Shown: positions 1 to 9,734, counted from the first letter of the stretch. The stretch: DNA of 51,320 bases from Entamoeba invadens IP1 (GCF_000330505.1 NW_004191622.1:106834-158153); one strand, 5' to 3'. A program made the numbers and translations. Notes: a model not told the origin generated them from the letters alone.

Positions 1-147
1 CAACACATTTCTCTGAATACTGCAAAAAGAACTATACAAAATCATAATTCAACTAAAAAGAACTATATTTCGGCACTTTAATGAAAAGGGTTTTATAAAT
101 AGAGGAGAGGGATTATATAAAGGGGAGTTGAGTAACTAGGAAGTGCA
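1..147 (+). promoter_or_regulatory. Upstream region of RPL5 with duplicated AAAGAACTA motif
   Basis: The 147 bases before the L5 start contain the 13-mer AAAAAGAACTATA twice, at 24-36 and 55-67, 31 bases apart. Entamoeba core promoters are known to carry a GAAC element besides a TATA-like box and an initiator. These copies have a GAAC core and sit at a sensible distance from the start codon (148). A related AAAGAACTA occurs upstream of RPS17 near 10209. Calling them promoter elements is inference. Confidence 0.4.
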
Positions 148-1020
148 ATGGGATACCTCAAGGTTGTTAAGAACCGTGCATACTTCAAGAAGTACCAGAC
201 CAAAATGAGAAGAAGAAGAGAGGGAAAGACTGATTACTATGCCCGCCGTAAAATGATCTTCCAAGACAAGGACAAATACAGAACCCCAAAGTACAGACTC
301 ATTGTTAGAATCACTAACAAGAACGTCATTGCTCAAGTTGCACACTCCGAGATTGTCGGTGATAAGATCATCTGTGCTGCTTATTCATATGAACTTGCCA
401 AATACGGAATCACTCTTGGTTTGACTAACTATGCTGCCTGTTATGCTACTGGTCTCTTGATGGCTAGAAGACTTCTCCAGAAGCTTAACCTCGACAAGAC
501 TTTCGTAGGTGTCTCTGATGCCAAGAAGATTGGTGAGGACTTCACTCAAGAAGAAGTCAAGGAAAGAAGACCATTCAAATGCATTTTGGATGTCGGACTT
601 GCTAGAACCACGACTGGTGCTAGAATCTTCGCTGTTATGAAGGGTATGTGTGACGGTGGAGTCTATGTCCCACACTCACCATCAAGATTCGTCGGTGCCG
701 GTGAAAACGACAAGGCCCTCAGAGGAAGAATCCTCGGCGCTCACGTCGCTTCTTACATGAAACACTTGTCAGAGGAGAACGCTGATTTGTACAAGAAGCA
801 ATTCGGAAGATTCATTAAGGCTGGTATCTCCCCGGACAGCCTCGAAAAGATGTATCTCGAAGCTCACAAGAAGATCAGAGAGAATCCAGCTGCCGCTAAA
901 CACGACGCCAAGAAGGAGTACAAGAAGAGACCACAAAACAAGAAGTTGACTCTTGAACAAAGAAAGGCTAACATCCAAGCCAAGCTCGCCAAGATCGCTG
1001 AACAAGAAAAGAAGGAATAA
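148..1020 (+). CDS. RPL5: 60S ribosomal protein L5 (uL18)
   Basis: Intronless 290-residue protein, about the usual length of eukaryotic L5 (uL18). L5 binds 5S rRNA, travels with L11 as the 5S RNP and sits in the central protuberance of the large subunit. The N-terminus (MGYLKVVKNRAYFKKYQ), the RRRREGKTDYYARR segment, the ITNKNVIAQVAHSEIVGD stretch and the GLTNYAACYATGLLMARR region are hallmark L5 segments. The Lys-rich C-terminal tail is typical. The ATG at 148 is preceded by a short AT-rich leader, as expected for the very short 5' UTRs of Entamoeba. Codon use is more GC-rich than in neighbouring genes, consistent with high expression. Confidence 0.97.
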   Translation: MGYLKVVKNRAYFKKYQTKMRRRREGKTDYYARRKMIFQDKDKYRTPKYRLIVRITNKNVIAQVAHSEIVGDKIICAAYSYELAKYGITLGLTNYAACYATGLLMARRLLQKLNLDKTFVGVSDAKKIGEDFTQEEVKERRPFKCILDVGLARTTTGARIFAVMKGMCDGGVYVPHSPSRFVGAGENDKALRGRILGAHVASYMKHLSEENADLYKKQFGRFIKAGISPDSLEKMYLEAHKKIRENPAAAKHDAKKEYKKRPQNKKLTLEQRKANIQAKLAKIAEQEKKE

Positions 1021-1240
1021 ATCCAGAGGTATTGTTGATTTTTAGGGTTTCTTTTATAACTGAGTGAGTCTCTCGTAGTTCGTCTTACTATCCCCGGTCC
1101 CTTTTTTAAGCCACTAAACTAGTAAGTATAATAAAATAACTATCATAGAATGGTTTAATGGTATGACTAAATATCTGGACTTTTTGATGGTGTGTTGTTT
1201 CTATTTGGGTGTACAAAAACTGGAAAAGACAGAGAAAGAG

Positions 1241-1839
1241 ATGAGGGGTGTATTGTATATACTACTACTGGCCACTGTAGCACTCGCGTGTGACAACTGT
1301 GCGAAATGTGAGAATGAGAAGTGCATGAAGTGTAATGCGGGGTACATTCTTATTGGCGAGAAGTGTGTCGGTTTGTTCTTGTTAAACAAATCCAGTCAAA
1401 CAATTTTCAATCAGTCTACAACACAATAGTATTCTCTTGTGTTGTGGATTGATCAATATAATTATAATATATTACTAGTTTCAATGATAGTAAGAGTTCA
1501 TCAAAGAAATATTGAGAAATAGAAGGCAACAGTATCTTGAGTGATTGTGAAGAGTACAATACGGAGGGGTTTGGGTGCAAGAGATGTGTCGAAGGGTATA
1601 CCCCAACGATAAGTGGGTTATGTTTCAAGTGTGAGCATGTCTTTGGACCAGACTGTTTGACGTGTAACCCCACGAGTTCTGAGACATGTACCAAATGTAG
1701 GGATGGTGCTATATTAACACGAGAAGGTGCATGTATCTTCTGTAACAAGTACTTCAGGCAGTGTTCTGAGTGTGATGGGAATGCCATGAGATGTACCAAA
1801 TGTACGAATGGGAGAAAGCCCGACAATGGATTTTGTTAA
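1241..1839 (+). CDS. Small secreted cysteine-rich CxxC-repeat protein (two exons)
   Basis: Two exons, 1241-1370 and 1523-1839, separated by a 152-nt intron (1371-1522) with a perfect GTTTGT donor and TAG acceptor; phase is kept and the product is 148 residues. The chosen ATG at 1241 gives a clean signal peptide (MRGVLYILLLATVALA) directly before the first Cys; an in-frame ATG at 1163 would bury it. The mature part has 22 Cys, mostly as CxxC pairs separated by Gly/Tyr loops, like the furin-like/EGF-like repeats found in protist surface proteins. No transmembrane segment or GPI signal is visible, so it is probably secreted. The function is unknown. Confidence 0.75.
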
Positions 1840-1919
1840 TCATTTTGTCCTCCTTTATTTTAGTTTGTGCTATCGCCTTGAACCCTTTCTAACAATCAAA
1901 ATTTTAACAATCAAAAAAC

Positions 1920-2360
1920 TTAAATGAGGGAGTACTTGAGAGAGTATTTCTCAAGAAGAGTTTTCAATCGATTTCTTGCGACTTGGGTTCTATAGACGCG
2001 AAGTGCTGTTAATCTCAATTTGTCTGACGTAATACGTTGTTGGACTCTCGAATGCTGTTTGGTATACTTTTCATAGAGATTTGCTCTCAGGATTTGTCCA
2101 TCTAAGATTTGATTGTTGATCTTGTCGAAGCAAATCTGTGCGACATCAGGGTCTTTGAACTCAACATATATTTTCCCAGTACTTCGCCCTTTGCCATCTT
2201 CTATAACGGACAAGGACAACACCTCCCCAAACTGTGAAAAGTACTTCTTATAGTCCTGTTCGATCAAAACTTTTGGTAAGTTCTTCACAAAAACCACGCG
2301 ATATTTCGTCTCAAAATCTTTCGCGTCGAGTTGTATAAAGTCCTCTTGTTTGAAATCCAT
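1920..2360 (-). CDS. Small single-RRM RNA-binding protein, possibly NIFK/Nop15-like
   Basis: 146 residues from the ATG at 2360. One RRM covers about residues 20-98: RNP2 is VVFVKNLP and RNP1 is STGKIYVEF, with the usual beta-alpha-beta spacing. A basic, helical C-terminal tail (about 100-146) follows and ends in KTLLEKYSLKYSLI. The compact layout (one RRM plus a basic tail) and the FSQFGEV..., INNQILDGQILRANLY segments resemble NIFK/Nop15 ribosome-biogenesis proteins; this is a weak analogy, since many small RRM proteins look similar. It is divergent from the acetyltransferase gene, with about 140 bases between the two starts. Confidence 0.8.
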   Translation of the reverse strand: MDFKQEDFIQLDAKDFETKYRVVFVKNLPKVLIEQDYKKYFSQFGEVLSLSVIEDGKGRSTGKIYVEFKDPDVAQICFDKINNQILDGQILRANLYEKYTKQHSRVQQRITSDKLRLTALRVYRTQVARNRLKTLLEKYSLKYSLI

Positions 2361-2502
2361 CACTGCTTTATTAGTTTTTCCTTTAGGGTTTTATTCTTTC
2401 TCTTCTTTTCTAATACTTTTGGCCTCTTTTTGTATAACACCAATAGTTGTTTGTGTAACTATATCTTTAGTTCTTTTACTACTTAAAACTAGAAATAAAG
2501 GC

Positions 2503-2989
2503 ATGCAATTTGACTTGGAAGAGGGAGTGAAGTATCTCAAAGATGTTCGACGAATTAACGACAATGTGTTACCAATTTTGTATGGCGACTTGTTTTATAG
2601 TAAAGTGAAACGGAGTGAGCCAATTGTAATCAAGAGTTTGCGGTGTTAAACAACTTCACATTGACAATAATAAATGACATCGAGTTTCATATGGAGACAA
2701 ATGTGTTGGCGGACTTCTTGCATTCAAAGACAACACCAATTACATAATAGCAACATTATGCGTTTACACAAAGTATCAAGGGATGAAATGTGGGACTCTT
2801 TTACTCAACAGATTCATAGAGATAATTAAGACCAAAGACATTAAAGTAGTTCAAGTGCAAGTTCAAACTACTAATGAAACTGCTTTGACTCTTTATATGA
2901 AGCATGGCTTTATCCAAATCAAAGAAGTGCCCAAAGCATATCCTTCACTCAAATGCTCTTCTGCATATCTTCTTCAACTCAATCTATAA
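2503..2989 (+). CDS. GNAT N-acetyltransferase, Naa50-like (two exons)
   Basis: Exons 2503-2635 and 2685-2989 around a 49-nt intron (2636-2684) with donor GTTTGC and acceptor CGAG; 145 residues. Joining restores a continuous GNAT fold: an N-terminal LKDVRRINDNVLPILYGD segment matching the Naa50 start (LKRLNQVIFPVSYND in human), then GGLLAFKDNTNYIIATL, the acetyl-CoA loop and a C-terminal TNETALTLYMKHGF helix. Naa50 acetylates protein N-termini at the ribosome with Naa10/Naa15. The acetyl-CoA motif is odd: RxxGxG of human Naa50 aligns to QGMKCG, so the first Gly is Lys. The His of human LHVQISNES aligns to Gln. It could be another GNAT, or be impaired. Confidence 0.65.
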
Positions 2990-2999
2990 CTTTATTATA

Positions 3000-3322
3000 T
3001 TACTTTACTGATAGTTATTTTATTAAAACATGGGTAATGAATAAAATTTATAGTTTATTTATAGTTGATTAATAACCATTTTTTGATGGTTCTTTTATAA
3101 TTGTATTGTAGTTTATTTTATAATTAATTTATAGTTAATTTAAATAGAGAATGAATTTCACTTCTTTTGAATTATAAAATAAACATGTTTTATCATTTTG
3201 TCGTGTTTTATATGAAAAATGAGGCAAAAATCAATAATGTATTACTTAACAACACTCTTCTTGTTAAGTGTTCCATTTATCTTTTAATTCATTTTTAATT
3301 CAAAAAACTAGAAAAGTATACT
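3000..3322. other. AT-rich intergenic stretch, no gene seen
   Basis: About 320 bases of very AT-rich DNA between the tail-to-head Naa50-like and coiled-coil genes, with repeated ATAGTTTATTT / ATAGTTAATTT words. I see no open frame with coding character and no structured RNA. Confidence 0.6.
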
Positions 3323-3886
3323 ATGATTTTATTACTTGTGGTGATGGGAACATTTGCGATCGACGAGCAAAAGTATTGGGCGTCCCAAACTGAGAAGTTT
3401 TACCCGCAGGTGCACTACTCCCCGACAAAAGTTGGTTCTGTGTCGAAACCGACAGTGACAGAGAACCAAATGTTTTCACAAAAATTGCGGATGTTAGAGA
3501 AGTCGTCGCAACAAGAGATTGAGGAGCTGAAGGCTCAGAAGAAGGCAATTCGACAAAGAATTATTAAAGCGCGTAAACAGTATAATGATTGGGTACTCAA
3601 CAAACAAAATGAGATGTTAAATGAATACAAAAAGGGGAGAGACGAGATAAAAGAACAAGACCAAAAGATTAAGGAGATGAAGTTGAAGGAGATGAAACGG
3701 CAGTTCGACCTTTGGAAGAGTCAATTTGAAGAGAAAAAGAGGGAGTTCTTGACTCGGTTTAAAGCAGAGTTCGACTCTATTAAAAACGAAAAGGAAGAGC
3801 GTACAAAGACTCTAAGTAAGATGATGAATGAAAGAGAGCAGATCAAAGACTTACTCAAAAACACACAACAGCCAGACTACGACTAA
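3323..3886 (+). CDS. Secreted or ER coiled-coil protein, unknown function
   Basis: 187 residues, intronless. The first 12 residues (MILLLVVMGTFA) form a short signal peptide followed by a soluble start (IDEQKYWASQTEKFYP). From about residue 50 to the end the protein is a single highly charged helix (for example EEIKEQDQKIKEMKLKEM) with heptad-like hydrophobic spacing, hence a coiled coil. There are no cysteines, no transmembrane segment and no KDEL-type signal (C-terminus QQPDYD). I do not recognise a family. Export plus a long coiled coil suggests a structural or carrier role in a vesicle or the secreted matrix, but this is inference. Confidence 0.7.
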   Translation: MILLLVVMGTFAIDEQKYWASQTEKFYPQVHYSPTKVGSVSKPTVTENQMFSQKLRMLEKSSQQEIEELKAQKKAIRQRIIKARKQYNDWVLNKQNEMLNEYKKGRDEIKEQDQKIKEMKLKEMKRQFDLWKSQFEEKKREFLTRFKAEFDSIKNEKEERTKTLSKMMNEREQIKDLLKNTQQPDYD

Positions 3887-4008
3887 CTTCGTCCATTTTA
3901 ATATAGTTCTTTTTTAATAAAAATACCATACTCTAATAGTTTCCGACCTCTCTGTATAGTCTTCAAAGAGTTGATCATATCAAGACAATGCAACACGCAA
4001 CGAGTGAA

Positions 4009-5001
4009 TTAATTCAACTGAATCACTATAATTCTCTTTGTAGTGAATTCGATAGGGTAGTTAGTGTTGTTGAGATAAATGTCGTCCAAGTTGTTATAGA
4101 CAAGAGAGAGCTTTCTTGAATAAGACCCACAGAGACTTGGCTTGAAAATGGCAAGACCGAAGTCTGAGTTACCAATCCAGCTCATCACTTCATCTTCTTC
4201 TCTCAAAAAGATCCCACACTTCACGTCCTCTTTGGCGAAGAATTGTTTTGGGCAGTTGATGTGGTTTTTGACTAAAGAGAACATGAAGTGTTCTTTGTCT
4301 TCACAATACTTCCCAACCGTGTTAATGCCGTTCTTAGTGTAATACCCAAAAACATTCTCTTCTTCGTCTGCGAAGATCACCGCAGCGTTTTTCTGATGGA
4401 GTAAAGCGGTGTTGAATGTAACGTTCTTCTCTCCGTCCTTCTGAGAGTCATACAACACTCGATGGCCTTTCAAGCCACTCCACTCTTGCAAAGGCTTCAA
4501 GTCAATGTTCAGTCCATTCACATCAATAACATGTTTCGATGACAATTTGAATGAATGGGTCAATGCATAGGTCTCTGGAAGAGGCATCTTCTTTGCTCTG
4601 AGTTCGTTGCGCTTCTCTATAAAGCATTCTTCTGGAAGAGTACCATCAACTTGATCAACCATACGCTCAACAACATAATTGAGGCACTCAGTGATCTGCA
4701 AAGAGTCTTCAAATTCGTTCTCAAGACACTTCTTGAGGTTCTGGAAAGCAAGTGCCATATCAGTCAGAGTCATTCGTACTTCTTTCATGTTAGCTTCTTT
4801 AGTATCTAAGACGTTCTTTATCTCAGAGTACATATCATTCAGTTCAGAAAAACTCTTCACATCCTCCTCATACTTCTTGAAGTTAAACTTCTCATTGATC
4901 GGCTTATAGATTTCTGGCTCAGCCTTTTCAAGTGCAGTGTCAAAGGCTTTCACTGCAGCGTTGTGTTCGGCGTAGATTGGTAATTTTGTGAACGCCTCCA
5001 T
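4009..5001 (-). CDS. TLDc-domain protein (Entamoeba family)
   Basis: 330 residues from the ATG at 5001. Residues ~1-150 are helical and charged, probably a coiled coil. Residues ~165-330 are a TLDc-like domain: an LQEWSG opening, HRVLYDSQKDG, AAVIFADEEENVFGYYTKNG, then FMFSLVKNH and a late ...FGLAIFKPSLCG stretch. TLDc domains elsewhere are tied to oxidative-stress resistance and V-ATPase regulation; Entamoeba genomes carry many such genes with largely unknown roles. No signal peptide or membrane segment, so it is cytosolic. It is convergent with the upstream coiled-coil gene (122 bases apart). Confidence 0.75.
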   Translation of the reverse strand: MEAFTKLPIYAEHNAAVKAFDTALEKAEPEIYKPINEKFNFKKYEEDVKSFSELNDMYSEIKNVLDTKEANMKEVRMTLTDMALAFQNLKKCLENEFEDSLQITECLNYVVERMVDQVDGTLPEECFIEKRNELRAKKMPLPETYALTHSFKLSSKHVIDVNGLNIDLKPLQEWSGLKGHRVLYDSQKDGEKNVTFNTALLHQKNAAVIFADEEENVFGYYTKNGINTVGKYCEDKEHFMFSLVKNHINCPKQFFAKEDVKCGIFLREEDEVMSWIGNSDFGLAIFKPSLCGSYSRKLSLVYNNLDDIYLNNTNYPIEFTTKRIIVIQLN

Positions 5002-5428
5002 TTGCTTTTTCAGTTTCAATTCTTGTTCACTTCATTTCAACTCTTTTTCAAACTTTTGAAAAACAGACTTTGGGAGATGAATAATTTCGTTGTGTTTTAT
5101 GCTATTTATCGGGACGTTGTTTTTCTATTAAAAAAGAAAAAATTGACACAAAAATCGAATTAGTTTTGTGTTATTGTTTTTATTGATAAAATAATAGTTA
5201 AAAAATAGTTAATTATTAATATTAATATTATATTTAATATTATTATTAAATTATTATAAAACAATTCATATAGTAAAATATAATTATCAAAATAAGATAT
5301 AAATATAAAAGATGTATAATAAAATTATAGCATTAAACTTATAATTTTCTAGTATAAGAAAATAATAAACTAATACCTTTAAAGAACCATACAACACTTA
5401 TCACAAAATCACTGAAAAAAACCATTTG
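5002..5428. other. AT-rich divergent intergenic region
   Basis: About 430 bases between the divergent TLDc and Prp6 starts. The middle (5190-5360) is almost pure A/T with TTAATATTA-type palindromic words. An AAAGAACCATAC stretch at ~5380 resembles the GAAC-like motif seen upstream of RPL5 and may serve the Prp6 gene. No coding frame is visible. Confidence 0.5.
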
Positions 5429-8080
5429 ATGTCAAAGAAATTGGACTTCTTGAACATGGAAGGTCCGAAAGGATATGTAGCTGGTTCGTTGCGAGGGGAT
5501 ACTGGTTTTATTACACTCAATGATATTGGCCCTGCTCGTACATTTCTTCCGAATGAACCATTTGATTCTGCACCCGAAGAAGACTCTACGCAACAAGATA
5601 TGGAAGCAGAAAAGATCTATTCGATGTTGGATGCCCGTCTTTCTTCACGACGAAAAGCTCGTCGCGAAGCACGCGAGAAACAAGAGAATGCAAAGTACGA
5701 GAAAACGCATCCCAAACTTCTTCAGCAATTCAGTGATTTAAAAGCTCCGATGAAAACGATTTCAATGGAAGAATGGAAGAGTATCCCCGACGTCGTTGGT
5801 CGAAAAAGACGAGGAGTTCAAGTGAATGAATTTCTCGAAGGGAGACACATGCCCGTCCCTGACAAAGTGTTAGTGTCCGAGTATTTAAAATCGACCCCTG
5901 TAGGTACCATTGTACCTGATGATGACGAGAAAGACAAATTTGAGACTCCTCTTAAAGCCTCAAGACTCTATCAAACTGATTTAAATGAAGAAGGGTCCGT
6001 GAGAACTAAAACTCTTCAAATCAAATTGGATGGGTCGAAGACTTCAGTGAGTAAAGTGAATGTGAATGGCTATCTTACGGAGCTTGGGACAACCCCTACA
6101 ATGAACATGAATGACGCAGGAAATATTAAACAGTACAGAGAACTGTTTAAAGCGATGAGAAAGAACAATCCAAAGTCCTCGGCGGGGTGGGTGCAAGGTG
6201 CTCTTGTAGAAGAGAGTCTTGGACAGATCAGTCAAGCGCTTAAAATCATAATGGAAGGGACCATTGCTTGTAGTAAGTCTGAAGAAGTCTGGTTACATGC
6301 CATTAGATTGTCCCCAGACGATATGAAGGCGGACGTGTGTGCCCGAGGGATATCTATTCTTCCGAAGACTCCTGCGTTATGGCTCGAAGCGATAGAGCTG
6401 GAACGGAAAGATTCTGAAAAGAGGAAGATCAGTATCAAAGCCGTAGAAGTTGTTCCAAAGTCATTGAAATTGTGGGAGAAGGCAATTTCACTTGAAGAAG
6501 GGGAGAACAAACTGAACTTGATGAAACAAGCCGTCGAAGCCCTTCCTTCAAATGTCGAGCTGTGGATTATATACGCTGAAAATTCGACGTACGAGCAGTC
6601 GAAGAAGATCATGAATCAGTGTCTTAAAGTGTTACCCAAAGAGCCTCGAGTATGGATCTACTCCGCTGTGATTGAAGAAGTCAAAGGGAAGGATATAGAC
6701 CGTTCAAATAAAGTGATTAAGAAGGGTATCAAGTACTTTGACCAACAGAAGATACAAATAGAGAATGAGGTGTGGATATCAAATGCTGAAAAAAGTCGCA
6801 AAGAAGCGCCCAACGTATTAAAGAGTGTAGTTGAGAGTTTATTAGAGAGGTATAGTGATGTAGCTGATGGCATTAAAAGTTCCCGCGAATGTATCAAATG
6901 TGAAGAAACAGAAGAATTAATGAATGAATTTTGGATACAACACAATGGAGGGAAGAGTGTGTTAGACGATGTATTAAGAACGAAAGGGAATGACGAAGAC
7001 TATGTTTTACAGTTGATACAAAACATAGTAAACAAGCAAAAGGAAGACATCACGGAGTCGATGTGGAGTACTTTGATTGCCTGGGCCGAGACTAAAACAA
7101 ACACCACGTACGACACTTTAATAGAACAAGCGCGCAAATCGAATGGGAGTGGGGGTGAGAGAGCAAATTTGAGTTTGATTCGCCGATTAAAGAAGAAACA
7201 ATTGAAGGAACAAGCGCTTCAAATCATCGATGAAGCACTTAATACATCAAAAGGTCATTTGAGTATGAAAATTCTGAAGGAAGGGATTAAGATCTCTTCT
7301 GAACTCAATTTGTACGACAAGGAAGATAAATACTTGCATATTGGAGAAGTTTTGGACCCACAAGATGACTACATTTGGGAGCGTAAATTGATCCGAGAAG
7401 CGCGTGTTGGGAATGAAGCTTCTATCAGGAAATTATATCAAAGTGCAATGGACAACAAAGTACGTGGGACACGAGTGTGGGAGTGGGCGGGGTGTTTTGA
7501 AGAGCGTCGTGGGGATGTTGGGCGTGCGCGGCGAATATTTGAAGATGGTGTTTCGAACAACCGGATGTGTGCGGAGATGTGGTTGAGTCACATCTACTTT
7601 GAAGAGCGTGTGAACCCCAAAAAGGATGTCCAAAGTCTTCTATCGAATGCGTTAAAGAGTTGTAAAGAGAATGGAAAGATATGGCGAGAGATTATAGAGC
7701 GACAACCGTCGAACATGAAACAAGGGTACTGCAAAAGTGCACTCAAAGAATTTGAATCCAAAAGTAATGAAGGCGATTACTGCCAGGTAGTCTTAGCTGC
7801 GGGTGTTTTACTCTATCAAACTGGTAAAAAGGAACAAGCGAGAAAGTGGTTTGAAAAGACGGTGTTTCTTGATAAGAATTTTGGGGATGGGTGGGTTTGG
7901 TTATATAAAACCGTATTTGACTTAAACAGCATCAAGTTGAAAGGAACCAACGAACCACAAAGTGTGATAGAACGGTGTGTTATTGTAGGCAAGAAGTACG
8001 GGAAAGTGTGGAAACGATTGAAAGATAATACATTGAGTGATGAAGAGATCCTCAAGAAAGGTATTATTGAATTGAATTGA
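5429..8080 (+). CDS. PRP6: Pre-mRNA splicing factor Prp6 (U5 snRNP/tri-snRNP)
   Basis: 883 residues, intronless, close to human PRPF6 (~940). The N-terminus carries the PRP1_N signature: GPKGYVAGSLRGDTGFITL followed by NDIGPAR. Residues ~235-880 are a run of HAT/TPR-type helical repeats with conserved Trp/Glu pairs (AGWVQGALVEE, VWLHAIRLSP, LWLEAIELE, VWEWAGCFEERRGD, GWVWLYKTVFD). Prp6 bridges U5 and U4/U6 in the tri-snRNP, which fits a genome whose genes carry many short introns. ATG 5429 is chosen over an upstream in-frame TTG. Residues 50-110 are rich in Lys/Arg/Glu, as in orthologues. Confidence 0.93.
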   Translation: MSKKLDFLNMEGPKGYVAGSLRGDTGFITLNDIGPARTFLPNEPFDSAPEEDSTQQDMEAEKIYSMLDARLSSRRKARREAREKQENAKYEKTHPKLLQQFSDLKAPMKTISMEEWKSIPDVVGRKRRGVQVNEFLEGRHMPVPDKVLVSEYLKSTPVGTIVPDDDEKDKFETPLKASRLYQTDLNEEGSVRTKTLQIKLDGSKTSVSKVNVNGYLTELGTTPTMNMNDAGNIKQYRELFKAMRKNNPKSSAGWVQGALVEESLGQISQALKIIMEGTIACSKSEEVWLHAIRLSPDDMKADVCARGISILPKTPALWLEAIELERKDSEKRKISIKAVEVVPKSLKLWEKAISLEEGENKLNLMKQAVEALPSNVELWIIYAENSTYEQSKKIMNQCLKVLPKEPRVWIYSAVIEEVKGKDIDRSNKVIKKGIKYFDQQKIQIENEVWISNAEKSRKEAPNVLKSVVESLLERYSDVADGIKSSRECIKCEETEELMNEFWIQHNGGKSVLDDVLRTKGNDEDYVLQLIQNIVNKQKEDITESMWSTLIAWAETKTNTTYDTLIEQARKSNGSGGERANLSLIRRLKKKQLKEQALQIIDEALNTSKGHLSMKILKEGIKISSELNLYDKEDKYLHIGEVLDPQDDYIWERKLIREARVGNEASIRKLYQSAMDNKVRGTRVWEWAGCFEERRGDVGRARRIFEDGVSNNRMCAEMWLSHIYFEERVNPKKDVQSLLSNALKSCKENGKIWREIIERQPSNMKQGYCKSALKEFESKSNEGDYCQVVLAAGVLLYQTGKKEQARKWFEKTVFLDKNFGDGWVWLYKTVFDLNSIKLKGTNEPQSVIERCVIVGKKYGKVWKRLKDNTLSDEEILKKGIIELN

Positions 8081-8113
8081 TTGTTATTACTCTACTGTTT
8101 CACTTAAATTCAT

Positions 8114-8143
8114 ATATATATAGAGATTAGAGTCTATATATAT
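8114..8143. terminator. Hairpin between convergent Prp6 and Wntless-like genes
   Basis: ATATATATAGA at 8114-8124 and its exact reverse complement TCTATATATAT at 8133-8143 form an 11-bp stem with an 8-nt loop. It lies in the 82-base gap between two convergent stop codons, a natural place for 3'-end signals. Function is inferred from position only, and AT-rich DNA yields such palindromes fairly easily. Confidence 0.3.
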
Positions 8144-8162
8144 CTTCAAACAACAATAATAA

Positions 8163-9734
8163 TTACAATTGAATTGGAGAGTCATCTTCAATATGAGTGC
8201 CACTTTGTTGAGTGAGTTCGATGGTTGAATTTTCAGAATGCAGTTTTGAGTCCAATTCAGAGTAAGTGTCGGGTACTCGAGGAGGGAGGGGGTGTGTATC
8301 TACACTTGGTGGCGATAAAACAAAGATACCACACACATAAATGGTTATAGCACTTTGTGATACAGTGCCAACAAACAAAGAAACTACTAAATATTAATAC
8401 TGAAAAGATCTCTTGAGAGCGAACAAACTATTGAAATTGGAATCGACTATAAGACCAATGACAGAAGATATAATGAATAACAAAGCCATTGAGAATAAGA
8501 CCATTCCAAAATAGAAGTCTCTTCTTAAGTTCTTAGAGGCTTTATTCACAACGAAGAAGTAGACCAAATCAAGTAAAAACAATAAGACATATAACCCTAC
8601 CGATAAAACCTCAAGCACCAAAAACAAATCAGCAATATGAAATTGTACTTGGAAGTCTGTTGTCAAGTCGACGTCTTTTGTTGCCGTTCGTGATACCCGT
8701 TGCATACACAAGATAGCTCCAACACACACTGATATGACTGTTTCAGTGATCGTCTTCCACCTTATAGTCTCCTATACATGAATAACACTCTATAATCAAT
8801 ACAATGAATGACAACAAACGCCGACTATACAGTCAAACAGTATGAATAAGTAGAGTAAAAAACAAGTGACATATATACAATAGACAAGATAGAAATAAAA
8901 CGGAGCGATCACTGTTGGTACTAAATACTCAAACCCTAATGTGGGATTAATGCAGACTCCCGTGATAACTAACATCCCAAAAGTAAGTCTTTGGCTTAAA
9001 TGCCACGATATAAATAAAGTTCCTCTTAACACGAACATGAAGACCATCGCCAAGAAACAAGAAATGATTCCAAAAGCTAGTCGTAAGTCACATTCACTGA
9101 GCGCACGCACCGCATCTGTGTACTGAACTTTGAATTGAAGAGACTTCACACTTTGTGTCAAGTTATTGAGTGTAAAATTGAAGATATAATAATCTCCATA
9201 GAGTGGGCGATATGTAAATAACCCAACATATCGCGTCCATCCTTTATGGTGTTTGTCCCACTTCTTAAATTCGTACATCTTATTCACTGTTTCAACTACA
9301 TATGACATTTGTTCGGATTCATCATATTCATTGACGGTGAATTCCAAGTTAGCTTCGACTAAGTGTAAATACTTGATGTCTTAGATTTAAGTACTTATGA
9401 AATGAAACAAACAAGGCTCATAGATATCATAATCTGAACCATTTGTTACTTGAATACTTTCAGCACGAACAAACAGTCTCAACTCTTGATGAATCACTTG
9501 AAATGGTCCTATTTTGAGAGTTGGAAATGCTATTGTGTTGGGTCTGTTTTGTGCCACAATCGTTTGGTTATAAAACGCAAAGCTTTCTCGAGTTCGCGAT
9601 GGAACCAATATAGAGATTGACATCGAAAAGATAGCAACAACAATAAGAAACACTAAAGTGCAGATCATAACACATGGGGTCATTTGGAAGAAGAACAGAG
9701 GATAAGTCGGTTTATCTTTATTGGTATTACTCAT
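8163..9734 (-). CDS. Eight-TM Wntless/TMEM181-like (GOST superfamily) membrane protein, four exons
   Basis: Exons (minus strand): 9734-9413, 9358-8820, 8771-8429, 8386-8163; introns of 54, 48 and 42 nt all start GTTTGT and end TAG, and every phase matches, giving 475 residues. Topology: one N-terminal membrane segment (~22-43), a luminal domain of about 155 residues with several N-x-S/T sites, then seven segments from ~200 to ~430 and a soluble acidic C-tail. The luminal GWTRYVGLFTY..GDYYIFNF block, the SWHLSQR loop (compare W-x-x-E/S-Q in TMEM181/Wntless) and INPTLGFEYL after the next helix fit the 1+7 GOST layout. Such proteins act as cargo receptors in the secretory or endosomal path. Intron 3 ends in a tandem TAGTAG, so two products differing by one residue are possible. 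Confidence 0.7.
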
